From Aquihabitans sp. G128 (GTDB lineage: Bacteria; Actinomycetota; Acidimicrobiia; Acidimicrobiales; Iamiaceae): 64,000 nucleotides of DNA. The number at the start of each line of letters is the position of its first letter. Position 1 is the stretch's first letter. The DNA lies in contig NZ_CP077604.1 of the NCBI RefSeq assembly GCF_019048865.1, forward strand, positions 3,658,001 through 3,722,000, given 5' to 3'. The position numbers and the translations under genes are program-made. Below the pieces are notes generated by a model, which saw only the letters and a list, made by a program, of their open reading frames with translations, did not search any database and had not been told where the DNA came from. Shown piece by piece: positions 1 to 9,571 of the stretch.

Positions 1-1118
1 GGCCGGCGCCACGGGCGTGGCGGGCCATCACCGCGAAGTTGTGGCTGTCGGCCCGCTGGAGGGCGTCGAGGGCGGCTTGGTGGATGCGGCGGTGCTCGCG
101 CCCGAGGAGCCGCTGCTCGATGGCCTCCCGCGAGAGGTCGTGGCGGAACCCGAAGACGTCGGGCTCGGTCTCGACCAGCAGCCCGTGGGCGATGAGGTCG
201 CGGAGCACGCCGATCAGCTCGGTCTCCTCGAGGCCGGTCACCGCGGCGAGCACGTCGAAGGTGACGCGTCGTCCGAGCACGGCGGCGGTCTCGATGGTGG
301 CGCGAGCGGTGGGCTCGAGCCCGTCGACCTGGTTGTGCACCGCCTCGGCCAGGTTCCAGGGCAGCGGCGCGGTGTCGAGGTCCTCCAGCGCGGCGCCCCC
401 GGAGGCGACGAGCAGCTCCTCGAGGAAGAACGGGTTGCCGCCGCTGCGGGCGTGCAGGCCCTCGGCCACCCGGTAGCTCGGTTGGCCGCCGTAGACCGCA
501 GCGAGGAAGTCGCGCACGTCGGCCACCGAGAAGCGGTCGAGGCGCAAGTGCACCGTCGACGGTCGGCGCTCGAGGCGGGGGAGGGCCTCGGTCAGCGGGT
601 GCCGGCGCGTGAGGTCGCGCGGCCGGTAGGTGCCGAGCAGCACCTGGGGCGGCCGTCCGGCCTCACGGGCGCCGAGCTGCTCCAGCAGGGCGATGCTCTC
701 GGAGTCGGCCCAGTGCAGGTCCTCGAAGACCACCACGGACCGCCGGTCGCCCACCAGGTCGTCGAGCAGCTCGCGGGCCAGGGCGAAGCGGGTGGCCAGC
801 GGTCCCTGGCCCTGGTCGGCGCCCGAGGGGCGGAGGGCCACCACGCCCGTCGTCGGGGGCGACGTGGTCGGAGACGGCGTCGAGGAGCAGCTCGAAGGGG
901 TGGCTCAGCCCGCCGGGGTCGGCCTGGCCGGCGAGGACGAGGACGTCGTCGGGCAGCTGGGCCTGCAGCTCGCGCAGCAGGCGGGACTTGCCGATCCCGG
1001 CGCCGCCGCCGATCAGCCCGAGGCCGCCCTCCGGCGATGCCAGGAGCGAGCTCAGCCGGTCGAGGTGGGTGGCACGACCCACCATGACCGGGCTGAGCCC
1101 ACTTCTCCCGGCAAGCAT
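1..1118 (-). CDS. LuxR/MalT-type large ATPase regulator, 3' truncated by the window edge, one apparent frameshift
   Basis: This reads as the N-terminal part of a large AAA/STAND-type ATPase, the class found in LAL/MalT-like LuxR regulators and adenylate-cyclase-linked ATPases. A P-loop GGGAGIGKSRLL lies about 35 residues from the start, followed after the shift by VVVFEDLHWADSES (Walker B region), LLGTYRP and RSGGNPFFLEELL, all hallmark blocks of that family. Translation begins at ATG 1118; ATG 1085 (MVGRATHLDRL) is an alternative. The protein-like frame breaks at about 838-846: upstream it reads HVAPDDGRG, and one base must be skipped to continue as VALRPSGADQ. After that the frame stays open to base 1. 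The output domain, possibly a LuxR helix-turn-helix, lies outside the window. The target is unknown. The frameshift may be a sequencing error or a real lesion. Confidence 0.72.
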
Positions 1119-1224
1119 GGGGCGATCGTACCGATCACCCGCGGCCGAGGCGCCGGCCCCCGCCGGAGCCTCGGATGCCGATGGTGCGGGGGCCGGAGCC
1201 CCCGGGGGCGAGGGGACGGGGCCC

Positions 1225-1389
1225 CTAGAAGATGCGGGCCGGCCGGGCCGCACCGATGCTCGGGGTGCGCACCGATGCCCGGTGCGACGCCACCTCGATG
1301 TCGATCTCCCGGGCGCCACGGCGGCGACCACCGGTCCGCTCCGAGCCGAACCGCCCGGCCGTGATCCGTTCGTACAACCTTCCGCTCAT
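1225..1389 (-). CDS. small Arg-rich protein with a strong Shine-Dalgarno, function unknown
   Basis: This is a 54-codon ORF (begins MSGRLYERITAGRFGSERTG) lying 106 bp upstream of the LuxR-like ATPase gene on the same strand. The main support is a perfect AGGAGG about 8 nt before its ATG, which is rare in this window and would be unusual by chance. The product is basic, with many Arg and Ser residues, and has no membrane segment or motif I recognise. It fills part of what would otherwise be a 490-bp gap between the ATPase gene and hemB. It could be a small regulatory or nucleic-acid-binding peptide made with the ATPase, but that is conjecture. It could also be a spurious ORF. Confidence 0.42.
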   Translation of the reverse strand: MSGRLYERITAGRFGSERTGGRRRGAREIDIEVASHRASVRTPSIGAARPARIF

Positions 1390-1599
1390 CGCAGGGCCTC
1401 CTGGTCTCGCCCCGACCGCTCTGGCCGGTGGCATGGATCCATCGTGCGCCTCTGAGGTAGGCCGCCACATCGGTCGCGATGCGTATTCGCGTGGCCGCGC
1501 GCTACCTAGGCCGGACGTCACACGACCTACGTCGGAGAATCGGTGCTGGTCAGCGAGGGGCCGGCGCCGACCGGTGGTCGGGCCGGCCGGCGCCGCCCG

Positions 1600-1605
1600 T
1601 AGGCT
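1600..1605 (+). promoter_or_regulatory. -10 element (TAGGCT) for leaderless hemB
   Basis: TAGGCT fits the actinobacterial -10 consensus TANNNT and lies exactly 6 nt before the GTG of hemB. That spacing places the transcription start at the start codon, as expected for a leaderless mRNA. No Shine-Dalgarno is visible, which agrees. The same TANNNT-N6-8-start arrangement recurs at 38399, 11398 and 50513. Confidence 0.55.
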
Positions 1606-1611
1606 CGCGCC

Positions 1612-2592
1612 GTGTTCCCGCAGCGCCGCCTCCGCCGGCTCCGCCGCACCCCGGCCCTGCGCCGGATGGTGGCCGAGACCGTCCTCACGCCGAACGACCT
1701 GATCGCCCCGCTGTTCGTGCGCGAGGGCATCACCGAGCCGCAGCCGATCGCCTCCATCCCCGGCGTCTCGCAGCACACGCTCGAGTCGCTGCGCCAGGAG
1801 GTGCGCGAGCTGATCGACGTGGGCGTGCCGGGCGTGATCCTCTTCGGCGTGCCCGAGCACAAGGACGCCGAGGGCAGCGGGGCCAGCGATCCGGACGGGA
1901 TCGTCCAGGTGGCGCTGCGGGACCTGCGCGACGCCTTCGGCGACGACGTCGTGCTCATCGCCGACCTGTGCCTGGACGAGTACACCGACCACGGCCACTG
2001 CGGGCTGCTCACGCCCGAGGGCCTCGTCGACAACGACACCACCCTCGACCGCTACGCCGAGGTGGCGGTGGCCCAGGCCGATGCGGGGGTCGACATCGTG
2101 GCGCCGTCCGGGATGATGGACGGCCAGGTGGCGGCCATCCGCGACGCGCTCGACGAGGAGGACTGGGTCGACGTGTCGGTGATGGCCTACGCCGCCAAGT
2201 ACGCCTCCGGGCTCTACGGCCCCTTCCGCGACGCGGTCGACGTGGAGATCGCCGGCGGGGGCGATCGCCAGGCGTACCAGCAGGACTTCCGCAACCGCCG
2301 GGAGGCGCTCGAGGAGGTGCGGGCCGACGTGGCCGAGGGGGCCGACATCGTCATGGTGAAGCCGGCGATGGCCTACCTCGACATCGTGGCCCAGGTGCGC
2401 GCCGAGCACGACCTGCCGCTGGCGGCGTACCACGTGTCGGGCGAGTACTCGATGATCAAGGCGGCGGCCGCCAACGGCTGGATCGACGGCGACCTGGTGG
2501 CCCTCGAGCACCTCACCGCCATCAAGCGGGCGGGTGCCGATGTCATCCTCACCTACCTGGCCAAGGAGGTCGCCCAGACGCTGGGCGGCTGA
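1612..2592 (+). CDS. hemB: delta-aminolevulinic acid dehydratase (porphobilinogen synthase)
   Basis: HemB condenses two 5-aminolevulinate molecules into porphobilinogen, the first common step of tetrapyrrole (heme) synthesis, in the cytoplasm. The 326-residue length is normal. The Schiff-base lysine sits in MVKPAMAYLDIV and the second active-site lysine in YAAKYASGLYGPFR. The metal-site segment reads LCLDEYTDHGHCG: of the three zinc cysteines of the E. coli and human enzymes, the first and last are kept and the middle one is Asp, so the metal site is of a mixed type. The GTG start is chosen because it follows a -10 box by 6 nt and because the N-terminal FPQRRLRRLRRTPALRRMV matches the family. 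hemL follows after 172 bp, so the two form a heme gene pair that serves the cytochromes encoded downstream. Confidence 0.96.
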   Translation: MFPQRRLRRLRRTPALRRMVAETVLTPNDLIAPLFVREGITEPQPIASIPGVSQHTLESLRQEVRELIDVGVPGVILFGVPEHKDAEGSGASDPDGIVQVALRDLRDAFGDDVVLIADLCLDEYTDHGHCGLLTPEGLVDNDTTLDRYAEVAVAQADAGVDIVAPSGMMDGQVAAIRDALDEEDWVDVSVMAYAAKYASGLYGPFRDAVDVEIAGGGDRQAYQQDFRNRREALEEVRADVAEGADIVMVKPAMAYLDIVAQVRAEHDLPLAAYHVSGEYSMIKAAAANGWIDGDLVALEHLTAIKRAGADVILTYLAKEVAQTLGG

Positions 2593-2713
2593 CCGACCGC
2601 TTCGGGTGAGCCCCACGTCGCGGGGCGCGGCGGCCCGGACGCCCTCTGCGTCGGCCCCGTCGGCGCGGCGGTCGCGGCGGCCCGATCCAGCGCGGGGCCG
2701 ACCCCGGCCCGCC

Positions 2714-2719
2714 TACGCT
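2714..2719 (+). promoter_or_regulatory. possible -10 element (TACGCT) for hemL
   Basis: TACGCT matches TANNNT and lies about 45 nt upstream of the hemL GTG, within the 172-bp hemB-hemL gap, with an ACCGAGGCC Shine-Dalgarno-like stretch before the start. No clear -35 is visible. hemL may equally be transcribed from the hemB promoter. Confidence 0.25.
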
Positions 2720-2764
2720 CGCCAGGCGCCAAACCCCCCTCCTCCCGACGCACCGAGGCCTCCC

Positions 2765-4051
2765 GTGACCACCAACTCCGAACTCTTCGAGCGGGCCCAG
2801 CGGGTCATCCCGGGCGGGGTGAACTCGCCGGTGCGCGCCTTCGGCTCGGTGGGCGGGACGCCCTACTTCGTGGCTCGGGCGGAGGGCGCGAGGGTGTGGG
2901 ACGTCGAGGGCACCGAGTACCTGGACCTGGTCCAGTCCTACGGCGCCATCATCGGCGGCCACGCCCACCCGAAGGTGATCGAGGCCATCCGGTCCGCCGC
3001 CCTGGACGGCACCTCCTACGGCGCCCCCACCGAGCGCGAGGTGCTGGTGGCCGAGGCCGTCTCGGAGCGGGTGCCGAGCTGCGAGAAGGTGCGCATGGTG
3101 TCGAGCGGCACCGAGGCCACCATGACCGCGCTCCGCCTGGCCCGGGGGGCCACCGGCCGCACCAAGGTCGTGAAGTTCGCCGGCAACTACCACGGGCACG
3201 GCGACGCGCTGCTCGCCGAGTCCGGCTCGGCCGTCGCCCACCTCGACCCCGTCCACTCGCCCGACGGCGTCCCGGGCTCGGCGGGCGTCCCGCCCACCGC
3301 CGTGGCCGAGACCCTGGTGGTGCCCTACAACCAGGTCCCGACGCTCGACGACACCGTCGCCTGCGTGATCGTCGAGCCCATCGCCGCCAACATGGGCCTC
3401 GTCGCCCCGGTCCCCGGGTTCCTGGCCGGCCTGCGCACCGAGTGCGACCGGGTGGGCGCGCTGCTCATCTTCGACGAGGTCATCACCGGCTTCCGCGTGG
3501 CCCGGGGCGGGGCCCAGGCCACCTTCGAGGTCCGGCCCGACCTCACGTGCTTCGGCAAGGTCATCGGCGGCGGCCTGAACGTGGGCGCCTTCGGCGGCCG
3601 CGCCGACCTCATGGACCTCCTCGCCCCGCTCGGGCCGGTGTACCAGGCCGGCACCCTCTCGGGGAACCCCCTCGCCACCGCCGCGGGGCTCGCCGCGCTC
3701 GACCTGCTCGACGACGGCGCCTACGAGCAGCTCACCGGCACCGCCGCCCGCCTGGCGGACGGGCTGGCCCAGGCGCTGCAGGGCGCCGGCCTCACCGTGC
3801 AGGTGCCCCGCGCCGGCACCCTCGTGGGGCTGTTCTTCGGCACCGAGCTGCCGGTCGACTACGCCGGCGCCCGGGGCACCGACGAGGCGGCCTACGCCGC
3901 GCTGTTCCACGCCCTCCTGTCGCGGGGGGTGGCGCTGGCGCCCGGCGCCTACGAGGTGCTGTTCCCGGGCCTGGCCCACACCGACGCCGTGGTCGACGAG
4001 ATCGTCGAGCGCGCCGGCGCGGCAGCGATCGCGGTGGCGGGGGCCGGCTGA
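2765..4051 (+). CDS. hemL: glutamate-1-semialdehyde 2,1-aminomutase
   Basis: HemL is a PLP enzyme that moves the amino group of glutamate-1-semialdehyde to give 5-aminolevulinate, the substrate of the neighbouring HemB. The product has 428 residues, the usual size. Visible family blocks are RAQRVIPGGVNSPVRAF at the N-terminus, the PLP-phosphate loop VSSGTEATMTALRLARG, FDEVITGFR with the cofactor-binding Asp, and the PLP lysine in CFGKVIGGGLNVGAFGGR. The frame is open further upstream, but the family N-terminus begins exactly at GTG 2765 (TTNSELFERAQRV), so the longer reading is rejected. Having hemL implies the C5 (glutamyl-tRNA) route to 5-aminolevulinate; the hemA gene is not in the window. 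Confidence 0.96.
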   Translation: MTTNSELFERAQRVIPGGVNSPVRAFGSVGGTPYFVARAEGARVWDVEGTEYLDLVQSYGAIIGGHAHPKVIEAIRSAALDGTSYGAPTEREVLVAEAVSERVPSCEKVRMVSSGTEATMTALRLARGATGRTKVVKFAGNYHGHGDALLAESGSAVAHLDPVHSPDGVPGSAGVPPTAVAETLVVPYNQVPTLDDTVACVIVEPIAANMGLVAPVPGFLAGLRTECDRVGALLIFDEVITGFRVARGGAQATFEVRPDLTCFGKVIGGGLNVGAFGGRADLMDLLAPLGPVYQAGTLSGNPLATAAGLAALDLLDDGAYEQLTGTAARLADGLAQALQGAGLTVQVPRAGTLVGLFFGTELPVDYAGARGTDEAAYAALFHALLSRGVALAPGAYEVLFPGLAHTDAVVDEIVERAGAAAIAVAGAG

Positions 4052-4085
4052 TGGCGGACCGACGAGGACCGCAGGGCACCCGCAC

Positions 4086-6659
4086 GTGAGCGCCGCAGCC
4101 TCCCTCGGCGGCACCCCCTTCGGCGGCCGCGGCCCGGTCCTGCCGACCGGCCTGGACCCCGCCGTCCTCCTCGGGTCGGTCCCCGACCTGCTGGTCCTCG
4201 CCGACGGCGAGGGCGGCATCTGCTGGGTGGCCAACGGGGGCTCGGAGCTCTTCGGCTGGCAGGAGCACGACCTCGTCGGCCGGTCGATGTTCGACCTGTT
4301 CGCCAAGGACGCCAACCACCGGCTGCACGTCGAGGCGCTGGCCGAGGTGCTGTCGCGTCCGGGGGTGCACGGGCCGATCGAGGTCACCATCGTCCAGGCC
4401 GACGGGCAGCTCCGCGAGGTGGAGCTCTTCGTCACCAACGCCCTGGACGACCCCGCCGTGGGCTACCTGGTGGCCAGCTGCCGCGACATCACCCGGCGCG
4501 ACACGGTGGTCGAGGAGCTGCGCCAGCGCGAGGCCTGGGCCACCAGCCTGCTCCGGGGCTCCACCGACCTGATCATGGTGTGCGATCGGCTCGGCGGGCT
4601 GGTCTACGTCAGCCCGTCGGTGTCGAGGATCCTCGGGCGCGAGCCGGGCACGATGGTCGGGCGCTCCCTCGCCGACTTCGTGCACGCCGACGACCTGCTG
4701 GCCGACCCCGACGCCGCCCCGGCCATCGACCGGCTGCTCGGCACCGGCCCGGGCCGCATCCCGCTGGTCCGCTTCGAGCACGCCGACGGGTCCTGGCGGC
4801 GCCTCCGCCTCGGCCGGGCGTCGAGCGACCGCGCCAGCGACCACTCCATCCTGTTCACCGGCCGGGACCTCACCGACGAGGAGGGCGCCGCCGACCTGCT
4901 CAGCGAGCAGACCGTCCTCCTGGAGCGCATCGCTCGCGGCGCGCCCGTGGCCGACACGCTCCGCGCCCTGGAGCACCTGGCCAGCCGGCGCCTGGCCGAC
5001 GGCGACCTCACGGTCGGCTTCTTCGATCCCACCGGGGCCTACCTCAGCCAGCCCGGCGCGGTCGATCCCGCCCTGGTGGGCATCCTCGAGCGCACCGGGA
5101 TCATCCGGCCGCCGGGCCACCCCTCGCCCAGCCAGCCCGGTCCGGTCTTCCGGCGCAACGAGGGGTGGGACTCCGTGCTCCGGGCCGCGTCGAGCGGCGC
5201 GTACGCCACCGCCTGGGTGGCCGACCTGGTGGCGGCCGACGGCATCGTCTCGGGGCGGGTGGCCTTGCTGCGCCACCACGCCGGCGAGCTGACCGCCGAG
5301 GAGACCGACCTGTTCGGCCTGGTGGTCGACCTGGCCACCATCGCCGTCGAGCGCCACGACCTCCAGGCCCGCCTCGCCCACGGCGCGCTGCACGACGAGC
5401 TGACCGGCTTGCCCAACCGGCGCGACCTGCTGATCCGGCTGCGCGAGATGTTCTCGACCCCGGAGTCGGTCGGGGGCCTGCTGTTCGTCGACCTCGACCG
5501 CTTCAAGCTCATCAACGACAGCCTCGGCCACGACGCCGGCGACCAGCTCCTGCAGGAGGTGGCCACCCGGTTCCGCCGCACGCTGCGGCCCCACGACGTC
5601 GTGGCCCGCGTGGGCGGCGACGAGTTCGTGGTCCTCTGCCCGGAGCTCGACACCGTCGAGGCGGTCGCCCGGGTGGCCGACCGCCTCACCGCCACCCTCG
5701 CCGAGCCCGTCGACCTGCCCGGCGGCCGCGTGGTGGTGTCCTCCAGCATCGGGGTGGTGCACGTCGTCGGCGAGGCCGAGCCCACCGCCGTGCTCCAGGA
5801 CGCCGACCTCGCCATGTACGAGGCCAAGCAGCTCGGGCGCAACCGCGTGGCGCTGTTCCACGACGGCCTCCGCGAGCGGGCCATCGCCCGCCTCGAGGTC
5901 GAGAACGCCCTGCGCGACGCCATCCGCTACGACGAGATGCAGCTCCACTACCAGCCGGTCATCCGCCTCCGCGACGGCGAGATGGTGGGCGTCGAGGCGC
6001 TGCTGCGCTGGCAGCGGCCCGGCGTCGGCATGGTCCAGCCGGGTGCGTTCGTGCCGGTGGCCACCGACACCGGGCTGATCCTCCCGCTCGGCCGCTGGGT
6101 CATCGAGCAGGCGGCCGAGGCCGCGGCGCGCTGGCCCACCCTCGAGGTGGCGGCCAACCTGTCGGCCCGCCAGCTGGCCGACGCCGACCTGGTCGACTTC
6201 GTGGCCGGCGCGCTGGAGCGCAACGGCGTCGAGCCGTCGCGGCTCTGCCTGGAGGTCACCGAGGCCGACCTCATCACCGACACCGAGGTGGTGGTCGACC
6301 AGCTGGCGCGGTTCAAGGAGCTCGGCGTCCGCCTGGCCATCGACGACTTCGGCACCGGCTTCGCCACCCTCGACTACCTCCGCCGCTTCGCCTCGGCCGA
6401 CATCCTCAAGGTCGACGCCTCGTTCGTGGCCGGGGTCACCGATCCGTCGTCGCACGACCTCGCCATCGTCTCGGCCGCCATGGTGCTGGCCGACAACCTG
6501 GGCTTCGTCACCGTCGCCGAGGGCATCGAGACCGAGGCCCAGCGCGAGGTGCTGGAGCGCCTCGGCTGCGAGTTCGCCCAGGGCTACCTGTTCAGCCGGC
6601 CCGTGGCGGCCGGCGAGATCGACGCCCTGCTGGCGGCGCGCGCCCTGCCCTCGGCCTGA
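4086..6659 (+). CDS. c-di-GMP turnover protein: PAS-PAS-GAF-like-GGDEF-EAL
   Basis: An 857-residue cytoplasmic signalling protein with no membrane segment. In order: PAS (about 25-130, SVPDLLVLADGEGG), second PAS (about 150-265, GSTDLIMVCDRLGG), a GAF-like region (about 285-425), GGDEF (about 430-590) and EAL (about 605-850). The cyclase signature is intact (RVGGDEFVVL) with an inhibitory-site RxxD (RPHD) exactly five residues before it. The phosphodiesterase half keeps VEALLRW, NLSARQL, EVTEADL, IDDFGTGF, DILKVD, VAEGIET and FAQGYLFSRP. Both activities are therefore possible: synthesis of c-di-GMP from GTP and hydrolysis to pGpG. The PAS/GAF input ligand cannot be read from sequence. The GTG start lies 34 bp after hemL, so it may be in the same transcript. 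The surface-glycan genes later in the window are the sort of trait c-di-GMP often controls, but no direct link is visible. Confidence 0.95.
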   Translation: MSAAASLGGTPFGGRGPVLPTGLDPAVLLGSVPDLLVLADGEGGICWVANGGSELFGWQEHDLVGRSMFDLFAKDANHRLHVEALAEVLSRPGVHGPIEVTIVQADGQLREVELFVTNALDDPAVGYLVASCRDITRRDTVVEELRQREAWATSLLRGSTDLIMVCDRLGGLVYVSPSVSRILGREPGTMVGRSLADFVHADDLLADPDAAPAIDRLLGTGPGRIPLVRFEHADGSWRRLRLGRASSDRASDHSILFTGRDLTDEEGAADLLSEQTVLLERIARGAPVADTLRALEHLASRRLADGDLTVGFFDPTGAYLSQPGAVDPALVGILERTGIIRPPGHPSPSQPGPVFRRNEGWDSVLRAASSGAYATAWVADLVAADGIVSGRVALLRHHAGELTAEETDLFGLVVDLATIAVERHDLQARLAHGALHDELTGLPNRRDLLIRLREMFSTPESVGGLLFVDLDRFKLINDSLGHDAGDQLLQEVATRFRRTLRPHDVVARVGGDEFVVLCPELDTVEAVARVADRLTATLAEPVDLPGGRVVVSSSIGVVHVVGEAEPTAVLQDADLAMYEAKQLGRNRVALFHDGLRERAIARLEVENALRDAIRYDEMQLHYQPVIRLRDGEMVGVEALLRWQRPGVGMVQPGAFVPVATDTGLILPLGRWVIEQAAEAAARWPTLEVAANLSARQLADADLVDFVAGALERNGVEPSRLCLEVTEADLITDTEVVVDQLARFKELGVRLAIDDFGTGFATLDYLRRFASADILKVDASFVAGVTDPSSHDLAIVSAAMVLADNLGFVTVAEGIETEAQREVLERLGCEFAQGYLFSRPVAAGEIDALLAARALPSA

Positions 6660-6694
6660 GCCGGCGGGCCCGCCCGCCCAGGCGGCCGGAGCCG

Positions 6695-6904
6695 CTACCC
6701 GTCGCTGAGCGGCCCCTGGGGCTGCGGGCGCTGGGACCGGGCCCAGAGGAACATGGCGGCCCCGACCACGGCCAAGGCGACGCCCAGGATGGTGAGCGAG
6801 CTCGAGCTGCTGCTGGCGCCGTAGGCGGCGATCGCCACGCCGGCCACGACATCGAACAGCGCCGTGCGCTGCAGCACGGTGACGGTCTGCTGGGGGAGGG
6901 CCAT
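6695..6904 (-). CDS. small two-helix membrane protein, function unknown
   Basis: A 69-residue ORF (MALPQQTVTVLQRTALFDVV) with two hydrophobic segments, about residues 17-31 (VVAGVAIAAYGASSS) and 38-57 (ILGVALAVVGAAMFLW), and a basic C-terminal tail. The start at 6904 is preferred to ATG 6913 because an AGGATGG stretch sits at a workable distance before it. It converges with the c-di-GMP gene and diverges from pgi. The hydrophobic pattern makes it credible, but I recognise no family. Confidence 0.55.
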   Translation of the reverse strand: MALPQQTVTVLQRTALFDVVAGVAIAAYGASSSSSSLTILGVALAVVGAAMFLWARSQRPQPQGPLSDG

Positions 6905-7051
6905 GGCGCCCATCCTGGCCGAACCCGCAGGCCGGTCGGCGCGTCCCGTCACGGCCCGTTCACCCGGGCGGGGTACATCGGGGTGTTCGGGCGCGGTAGA
7001 AGGGGGTAGGGCCGAACCGCCCCCACCAGCCGACCCCCCTGGAGCACCTCC

Positions 7052-8602
7052 ATGACCACCGCCGGATTCCGCCGTGAGCGCCTCGGGGACCTGCAGGCCG
7101 GCGTCGACGCCGCCCTGGCCGACCTCGGTGAGCGAGACGCGGTGGCCCGGCTCTGGGCCCGGGACCACACCCTGTGGGCCGAGGACCCCACCGAGATCAG
7201 CGATCGCATGGGCTGGCTCGAGGTCACCGACGACATGCTCGCGGCCGGGGCCCGCCTCGACGCCGTGGCCGAGCAGGCGAAGGCCGACGGCTTCACCCAC
7301 GTGGTGGTCATGGGCATGGGCGGCTCCAGCCTGTTCCCCGAGGTGCTGGCCCGCACCTTCGGCGAGGTGGCCACCGGCCTCGAGCTGTCGGTGCTCGACA
7401 GCACCGACCCGGCCGCCGTCGCCGGCATCCTGGCCCAGTCCCCGCCGGAGACAACGCTGTTCGTGGCGTCCTCGAAGTCCGGCGGCACCGTGGAGACGCG
7501 CAGCCACCTCGACTTCTTCTGGGATCGCGTCGCTCGTCCCGAGGCGTTCGCCGTGGTCACCGACCCGGGCTCGGCCCTCGGCGACCTGGCCCGGGAGCGC
7601 AGCTACCGCGAGGTCTTCGAGAACCGCACCGACATCGGTGGTCGCTACTCGGCGCTCAGCTTCTTCGGCCTCGTCCCCGCCGCCCTCGCCGGGGTCGACT
7701 GGCGGGCTCTCGTCGCCTCGGCCCAGGCCGTCTCGCCGGCCCTGCGCGACGGCGACCCCGCCGCCAACCCGGGCCTGCGCCTCGGCGCCATCCTCGGCGC
7801 CGCGGTCAAGGCTGGCCGGGACAAGGTCACCCTCGTGATCGACCCGCGCATCGAGACGTTCGGCCTGTGGCTCGAGCAGCTGCTGGCCGAGTCCACCGGC
7901 AAGCACGGCACGGGGACCGTGCCCATCGTCGACGAGCCGCTCGGCCCGAGCGACCTCTACGGCGCCGACCGCCTGTTCGTGGCCATCGGCGACGTCGACC
8001 AGGAGATCGGCCTCGACGTGCTGGCCGGCGAGGGGCACCCGGTCGTGGAGCTGTCCTTCGCCGAGGCCACCGACCTCGGGGCCCAGGTCCTGCTGTGGGA
8101 GGTCGCCACCGCCCTGTGCGGCGCGGTGCTCGAGATCAACCCCTACGACCAGCCCAACGTGGCCGAGGCCAAGGAGGCCACCAAGGAGGTCCTGGCGTCG
8201 GGTCGGCCCGACCTGCCCGCCACCACCCTGGCCGAGGTGCTCGACCAGGTCGGGCCCGGCGACTACCTCGCCGTCCAGGCCTACATGGAGCCGTTCGACC
8301 CGGCGGTGCCCCAGCTCGAGGAGCTGCGCCTCGCCCTGCGGGACGAGTTCAAGGTGGCCACCACGTTCGGCATCGGCCCCCGCTTCCTGCACTCCACCGG
8401 CCAGCTCCACAAGGGCGGCCCGCCCACCGGCGTGTTCCTCCAGGTCGTCGGCGACGATCCGTCCGACGCGGCGATCCCGGGGCAGGACTTCACCTTCTCC
8501 GAGCTCAAGCACGCCCAGGCCGACGGCGACCTCGCCACCTTCGCCAAGCACGGCCTGCGGGCCGTGCGCACCACCCTCGCCGAGCTGGCCGCCCGCGCCT
8601 GA
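7052..8602 (+). CDS. pgi: glucose-6-phosphate isomerase
   Basis: Pgi interconverts glucose 6-phosphate and fructose 6-phosphate in the cytoplasm. The 516-residue product shows the SIS fold: [15 protein letters not shown] (first phosphate loop) and [14 protein letters not shown] (the SxSGxT sugar-phosphate loop), [12 protein letters not shown] (active-site Gln/Asn region) and a C-terminal [16 protein letters not shown]. This variant resembles the Pgi domain that in some actinobacteria is fused to transaldolase; here it stands alone. A CTGGAG stretch precedes the ATG. The order pgi-gnd-zwf groups glycolytic entry with the oxidative pentose phosphate branch, so the operon manages NADPH versus glycolytic flux. 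Confidence 0.93.
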   Translation: MTTAGFRRERLGDLQAGVDAALADLGERDAVARLWARDHTLWAEDPTEISDRMGWLEVTDDMLAAGARLDAVAEQAKADGFTHVVVMGMGGSSLFPEVLARTFGEVATGLELSVLDSTDPAAVAGILAQSPPETTLFVASSKSGGTVETRSHLDFFWDRVARPEAFAVVTDPGSALGDLARERSYREVFENRTDIGGRYSALSFFGLVPAALAGVDWRALVASAQAVSPALRDGDPAANPGLRLGAILGAAVKAGRDKVTLVIDPRIETFGLWLEQLLAESTGKHGTGTVPIVDEPLGPSDLYGADRLFVAIGDVDQEIGLDVLAGEGHPVVELSFAEATDLGAQVLLWEVATALCGAVLEINPYDQPNVAEAKEATKEVLASGRPDLPATTLAEVLDQVGPGDYLAVQAYMEPFDPAVPQLEELRLALRDEFKVATTFGIGPRFLHSTGQLHKGGPPTGVFLQVVGDDPSDAAIPGQDFTFSELKHAQADGDLATFAKHGLRAVRTTLAELAARA

Positions 8603-8668
8603 GCGCGCCCGCTCGCCCCCGTCCACCCCCGCACACCCCACGGGCACGTCACCACCAAGGAGCAACGA

Positions 8669-9570
<902 letters not shown>

Positions 9571-9571
<1 letters not shown>

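Noticed and set aside
2534-2764. An extended N-terminus for HemL from an upstream ATG
   Set aside because: The added residues are Arg/Ser/Pro-rich, overlap hemB and do not match the family, which starts at GTG 2765.
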